Source: Crenarchaeota archaeon SCGC AAA471-B05 (GTDB taxonomy: Archaea; Thermoproteota; Thermoprotei; Gearchaeales; Gearchaeaceae). Taken from it: a stretch of DNA of 18,268 nucleotides. The stretch lies in NCBI GenBank assembly GCA_000380705.1, contig AQYM01000021.1:4026-22293 (forward strand), read 5' to 3'. Both the position numbers and the translations under genes were made by a program. Positions 15,072 through 18,268 of the stretch are shown here, in pieces. How positions within the stretch are numbered: position 1 is the first letter of the stretch; each line of letters opens with the position of its first letter. The notes beneath the pieces are model-generated. The model saw only the letters and a program-made list of their open reading frames with translations. It was not told the origin of the DNA and made no database searches.

Positions 15072-15122
15072 AATTTTTAATATTATAATTAAAAATTTTA
15101 TCTTGTATAATATTAAAAATTT
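15072..15122. repeat. Inverted and direct AT repeats upstream of the ferredoxin oxidoreductase operon
   Basis: AATTTTTAAT (15072-15081) and ATTAAAAATT (15088-15097) form a perfect ten-base inverted repeat with a six-base centre. ATTAAAAATTT recurs at 15112-15122, 24 bases after its first occurrence, and both copies follow TATAAT. The stretch lies in the 223-base intergenic spacer, about 55 to 105 bases upstream of the start codon. It could be an operator, but in DNA this AT-rich chance repeats are common. Confidence 0.4.
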
Positions 15123-15141
15123 CTAGCTGAAAGTTTGATAA

Positions 15142-15151
15142 GATTTATTAA
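15142..15151 (+). promoter_or_regulatory. TATA box for the 2-oxoacid:ferredoxin oxidoreductase operon
   Basis: GATTTATTAA is centred about 31 bases before the ATG at 15178, which suggests a leader of about five bases. The rest of the 14955-15177 spacer holds no convincing gene. Confidence 0.5.
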
Positions 15152-15177
15152 TTACGTCTTAGAAAGTATTTTAGATA

Positions 15178-17148
15178 ATGAATAACAGAGGAATAAGCTG
15201 GTTAATAGGAGGAGCTCAAGGAACAGGTATAGAAAGAGGAGCTAGCATATTCTTTACAGCTATAGCTATGGCTGGATATTATGTTTTTGGTAAAAGAGAA
15301 TACCATTCTAATATTATGGGTGAACATAGTTATTATTATGTAAGATTTGATTCAAAACCTGTTTATTCTCATATTGAAAAATATAACATTTTAGCCTCAT
15401 ATGATGCAGAAACCATCTTCAGACATAGCTTAGAAGGATTACCTGGTTCAGCAATAATTTATGATACTGGATATTTAAACGTTAAAACTAAAGATGTACC
15501 TACTTTAGATAAAAGAGTTAGAGAAGACATTCATGGAAGATTTAATAATAACTTTGTATCGATTTCAGACATTATAGAGGAAGCAAAATCTTATGGAATT
15601 AAAAGTTTCCCAATTAACTATAAAGAAATTTTGAATAAAGTTGCATTGAAAACAGGCGAAAAACTCTCTGAATTAACTAGAATGAATAATGTAATTGCAG
15701 TTTCTGCTTCGCTTGCCATTTTAAAATTTGATTTAGCTATTCTGAAAAAAGCTATAGATAGAGTTTTTAAAGGAAGAAAAGTTGTAGTAAAATTAAATTC
15801 ATTAGTTGCTGAAGAAACTTATGAAATGGTAAATTCTTTAGGTTATATTAATGAATTTAACATAAAAATAAGTCCAATTGAGAATAAGAGCAAAAGACTT
15901 TTAATAAATGGTAATCAGGCTATAGCTTTGGGGAAATTAGTTGGGGGTTGTAGATTTCAAACATATTATCCAATAACTCCTGCTACAGATGAAAGTGCTT
16001 ACTTAGAAGAACATGAAATTTTAGATGTAGAAAATTACGATCCAGTAAAATCTGAGAGAGAAATTTTAAAGGGGGCGGGATCTATTGTTGTGGTGGAAAC
16101 AGAAGATGAAATAGCAGCGATAACCATGGCTTTAGGAGCTTCTTTAGCTGGTGCAAGGGCTTCAACATCAACATCAGGTCCCGGATTTTCTTTAATGGTT
16201 GAAGGTTTGGGCTTTGCAGGAATGAACGAAATTCCAGTTGTAATAACCCATTATCAAAGGGGAGGGCCATCTACAGGTATGCCTACAAGAACAGAACAAG
16301 GAGATTTAAGGTTTGTACTACATGCAAGTCATGGGGAGTTTCCTAGAATAGTTATTGCGTCAGGCGATATATCTGAATGCTTTTATGATGCAATAAGATG
16401 CTTTAATTATGCTGAGAAATATCAATTACCTGTGATTCATTTAGTAGATAGATTCTTAGCTCATTCAGTTGAAACCATTGAACCCTTTGATATTAAATCT
16501 GTAAGGATAGATAGAGGGATAATTTTTGATGAGAATGATTTGAAAAAATTAAAAGAAGGTGGAGAAAAGTATAAAAGATTTATCTTTAATTCTACAGGAA
16601 TTTCTCCAAGAATTTTCCTAGGTACAAAAAATGCTGTATTTTGGATTACAGGAGATGAACATGATGAACTTGGGCATATAACAGAGGATCCTGTAATAAG
16701 GGATAAAATGATGGAAAAAAGAATGAAAAAAATTGAAATAGCTGAAAGGGAAATTCCTTTAGAAGAAAAAGTTAACCATTTCTTTCCTTCATATAATTCA
16801 GACTTAACTATAGTAAGCTGGGGATCTACAAAAGGTGTAATTCTAGATTTAATAGATGAATTGTCAAAAGAGGGATATAAAATAGAATTTTTACAAATAA
16901 GATTAATGTCCCCGTTTCCTTCAAATTATGTGGAAAAAGTTTTATTCAATAAGAAATGGATATGTGTGGAAAATAACTATTCAGGGCAACTTGCAGGTTT
17001 AATTAGGGAAAAAACAGGATTAAAACCAAATAATTTAATAGTAAAATATAACGGTAGACCTATTTCTTTGGATGAAATTTATATAGCTGTTAAATCAATA
17101 TTAGAAGGTAAATCAAGCTATAAAGTGGTGTTGAGAGGTGGAGCTTAA
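15178..17148 (+). CDS. 2-oxoacid:ferredoxin oxidoreductase, fused gamma-alpha subunit
   Basis: With the beta subunit it oxidatively decarboxylates 2-oxoacids such as pyruvate or 2-oxoglutarate to acyl-CoA and passes electrons to ferredoxin. Residues 1 to about 200 form the gamma domain (WLIGGAQGTGIERGA at 8-22, GKREYHSNIMGEHSYYYVR at 38-56). The alpha domain follows, with YPITP (264-268), the signature of the Sulfolobus-type two-subunit enzyme. TSTSGPGFSLMVEGLG (330-345), QRGGPSTGMPTRTEQGD (360-376, with the substrate-contacting Arg region) and ENNYSGQL near the C-terminus also fit. The length of 656 aa is slightly above the 630 or so I recall for Sulfolobus homologues. Substrate range cannot be read from the motifs alone. 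The ATG at 15178 follows a TATA box by about 31 bases. Confidence 0.95.
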   Translation: MNNRGISWLIGGAQGTGIERGASIFFTAIAMAGYYVFGKREYHSNIMGEHSYYYVRFDSKPVYSHIEKYNILASYDAETIFRHSLEGLPGSAIIYDTGYLNVKTKDVPTLDKRVREDIHGRFNNNFVSISDIIEEAKSYGIKSFPINYKEILNKVALKTGEKLSELTRMNNVIAVSASLAILKFDLAILKKAIDRVFKGRKVVVKLNSLVAEETYEMVNSLGYINEFNIKISPIENKSKRLLINGNQAIALGKLVGGCRFQTYYPITPATDESAYLEEHEILDVENYDPVKSEREILKGAGSIVVVETEDEIAAITMALGASLAGARASTSTSGPGFSLMVEGLGFAGMNEIPVVITHYQRGGPSTGMPTRTEQGDLRFVLHASHGEFPRIVIASGDISECFYDAIRCFNYAEKYQLPVIHLVDRFLAHSVETIEPFDIKSVRIDRGIIFDENDLKKLKEGGEKYKRFIFNSTGISPRIFLGTKNAVFWITGDEHDELGHITEDPVIRDKMMEKRMKKIEIAEREIPLEEKVNHFFPSYNSDLTIVSWGSTKGVILDLIDELSKEGYKIEFLQIRLMSPFPSNYVEKVLFNKKWICVENNYSGQLAGLIREKTGLKPNNLIVKYNGRPISLDEIYIAVKSILEGKSSYKVVLRGGA

Positions 17149-18070
17149 ATTAACAGATTATAGGACTGAAGTACATGTAAACTGGTGTCCAGGATGCGGG
17201 GATTACGGTATATTAAGTTCTATTCAGCAAGCATTATTTGAACTTAAACTTGATCCAAGCAATGTTGCTATCTTTTCAGGAATTGGGTGCAGTGCAAAAA
17301 CGCCACATTATATTAATGCTTATGGAGTACATACCTTACATGGTAGAGCTTTACCTTACGCAATAGGAGCTAAATTGGCAAATCCTGAACTTACTGTTTT
17401 AGTCATATTAGGTGATGGGGATGGTTTAGGAATAGGTGCAGGCCATTTTGTTAATGCAGGGAGAAGGAATGTAGATCTTACTGTAATATTATACGATAAT
17501 GGTGTTTACGGTTTAACAAAAGGTCAAGCTTCTCCTACTTTAAAATTAGGTTTAAAAACCAAATCTTTACCGAAACCTAACATCAATCAAGCAATAAATC
17601 CAATACTTTTAGCTTTTGCTTCCGGATATACATTTATAGCTAGAGGTTATGCTTATGATGTACCTTATTTAAAATATTTGATAAAGGAAGCAATAAATCA
17701 TAAAGGTTCAGCTTTAGTTCATGTTTTACAACCCTGCCCTGTATATAATGATATAAATACTAAAGAATGGTATACTCCAAGACTGTATAAATTAGAACAG
17801 GAAGGTTATGAATGTATTATAACTAATGAAACAACTGAAGAAGAATACTTAAGAAAGATATCTTTAATGATTCAGAAGGCTAACGAATGGGGTAATAGAA
17901 TACCTTTGGGTATATTTTACAGAGATCTAAGATATACAACCTATGAAGAAAGGATAGAAGCAAGGATACCATCTTACAGGTTAAATCCTCCTGCTAAGCA
18001 AAAAATTAGTGATCCTTTTGGTAAGCCTATAACTTATATAGATAAAATTTTGGAAGAATTCTTAATTTAA
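17138..18070 (+). CDS. 2-oxoacid:ferredoxin oxidoreductase, beta subunit
   Basis: This subunit holds thiamine diphosphate and the single [4Fe-4S] cluster. Cluster ligands are probably C17 and C20 (WCPGCG), C51 (GIGCSAK) and C200 (QPCPVYND). The thiamine diphosphate/magnesium motif is GDGDGLGIG (92-100) with DNGVYGLTKGQ (120-130). The length of 310 aa is normal for the family. The start is GTG at 17138, inside the end of the alpha gene (11-base overlap). An in-frame TGA at 17132-17134 leaves no earlier start. GGTG at 17127-17130, seven bases upstream, can serve as a Shine-Dalgarno site, as is usual for downstream genes in crenarchaeal operons. The stop overlaps the convergent cysteine desulfurase gene by three bases. 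Confidence 0.96.
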   Translation: MELKLTDYRTEVHVNWCPGCGDYGILSSIQQALFELKLDPSNVAIFSGIGCSAKTPHYINAYGVHTLHGRALPYAIGAKLANPELTVLVILGDGDGLGIGAGHFVNAGRRNVDLTVILYDNGVYGLTKGQASPTLKLGLKTKSLPKPNINQAINPILLAFASGYTFIARGYAYDVPYLKYLIKEAINHKGSALVHVLQPCPVYNDINTKEWYTPRLYKLEQEGYECIITNETTEEEYLRKISLMIQKANEWGNRIPLGIFYRDLRYTTYEERIEARIPSYRLNPPAKQKISDPFGKPITYIDKILEEFLI

Positions 18071-18268
18071 TCTATTTTAAAAATTTTTTTAACCAATAAT
18101 AAAGCATCGTATAACTTATCAATATCTTCATAGTCATTATAAATATAAAAGCTTGCACGAGCCATAGCAGGTACATTATATTTTTTCATTACAAGTTTTG
18201 CGCAGTGATGACCAGCTCTTATTTGGATTCCTTCTTGGTCTAAAATTGATGCCACATCATGTGCATGG
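18067..18268 (-). CDS. SufS-type cysteine desulfurase, C-terminal fragment (cut by the window edge)
   Basis: Only the last 66 or so residues are in the window, and the reading frame runs off the right edge. The visible part begins HAHDVASILDQEGIQIRAGH, followed by HCAKLVMKKY. This matches the C-terminal domain of group II (SufS/CsdA) pyridoxal-phosphate cysteine desulfurases, and the Cys of RAGHHCA is the persulfide-bearing residue. The enzyme releases sulfur from cysteine for iron-sulfur cluster assembly. ASFYIYNDYEDIDKLYDAL near the end matches the family's RASFYxYNTxEDID segment. The internal GTG at about 18255 is not the start, since conserved family sequence continues upstream of it. It converges on the ferredoxin oxidoreductase beta gene. 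Confidence 0.93.
   Translation of the reverse strand, partial: HAHDVASILDQEGIQIRAGHHCAKLVMKKYNVPAMARASFYIYNDYEDIDKLYDALLLVKKIFKID
18084..18090 (+). terminator. Oligo-T terminator candidate for the ferredoxin oxidoreductase operon
   Basis: A run of seven T begins 14 bases after the beta-subunit stop. Such runs end crenarchaeal transcripts. It lies within the last codons of the opposite-strand cysteine desulfurase gene, where it encodes part of the Lys-Ile-Phe-Lys tail. Confidence 0.45.

Noticed and set aside
1..18268. CRISPR array, insertion sequence or clustered defence genes
   Set aside because: No regularly spaced repeats, no transposase-like protein, no terminal inverted repeats and no recognised defence operon were found on reading both strands.

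Overview
The window looks like chromosomal DNA from a thermophilic crenarchaeon, most likely a member of the Sulfolobales. The evidence is strong AT-richness, TATA-like boxes about 26 to 31 bases upstream of start codons with almost no 5' leader, a tRNA split by a 30-base intron in the anticodon loop, the short archaeal form of adenylosuccinate synthetase, a fused gamma-alpha 2-oxoacid:ferredoxin oxidoreductase subunit paired with a beta subunit, and a geranylgeranyl-reductase-type flavoprotein. The species cannot be fixed from sequence reading alone.

Layout. Bases 1-36 hold the 5' end of a tRNA on the minus strand. From 199, a plus-strand run encodes the Sua5 threonylcarbamoyl-AMP synthase, an aldo/keto reductase two bases later, and a beta-CASP metallo-nuclease with an unusual C-terminal extension. 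The intron-containing tRNA-Met follows. A minus-strand flavoprotein of the geranylgeranyl reductase family is divergent from a coupled pair, a DUF354 glycosyltransferase-like protein and a UPF0282 metallo-beta-lactamase-fold protein. Next come a single-gene winged-helix/Toprim protein related to the topoisomerase VI A/Spo11 fold and a small membrane protein. The membrane protein converges on, and overlaps, CTP synthase. Divergent from CTP synthase is a secreted or anchored protein rich in N-glycosylation sites. It is followed by adenylosuccinate synthetase, a GT4 glycosyltransferase and a small winged-helix protein in a tight operon, then an archaeal dUTPase with its own promoter. The window ends with the two-gene 2-oxoacid:ferredoxin oxidoreductase and, converging on it, the C-terminal end of a SufS-type cysteine desulfurase.

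How the genes fit together. Most are housekeeping. CTP synthase, adenylosuccinate synthetase and dUTPase are all nucleotide-pool enzymes. Sua5 and the tRNA genes serve translation, and Sua5 makes the t6A precursor used on ANN-decoding tRNAs such as the tRNA-Met found here. The ferredoxin oxidoreductase and cysteine desulfurase are linked by iron-sulfur chemistry: the former carries a [4Fe-4S] cluster and the latter mobilises sulfur for cluster assembly. I see no CRISPR array, insertion sequence or defence island. The genes least explained by known pathways are the Toprim protein (7517-8530), the degenerate protease-like membrane protein (8618-9169), the DUF354/UPF0282 pair (5512-7442) and the C-terminal extension of the beta-CASP protein.
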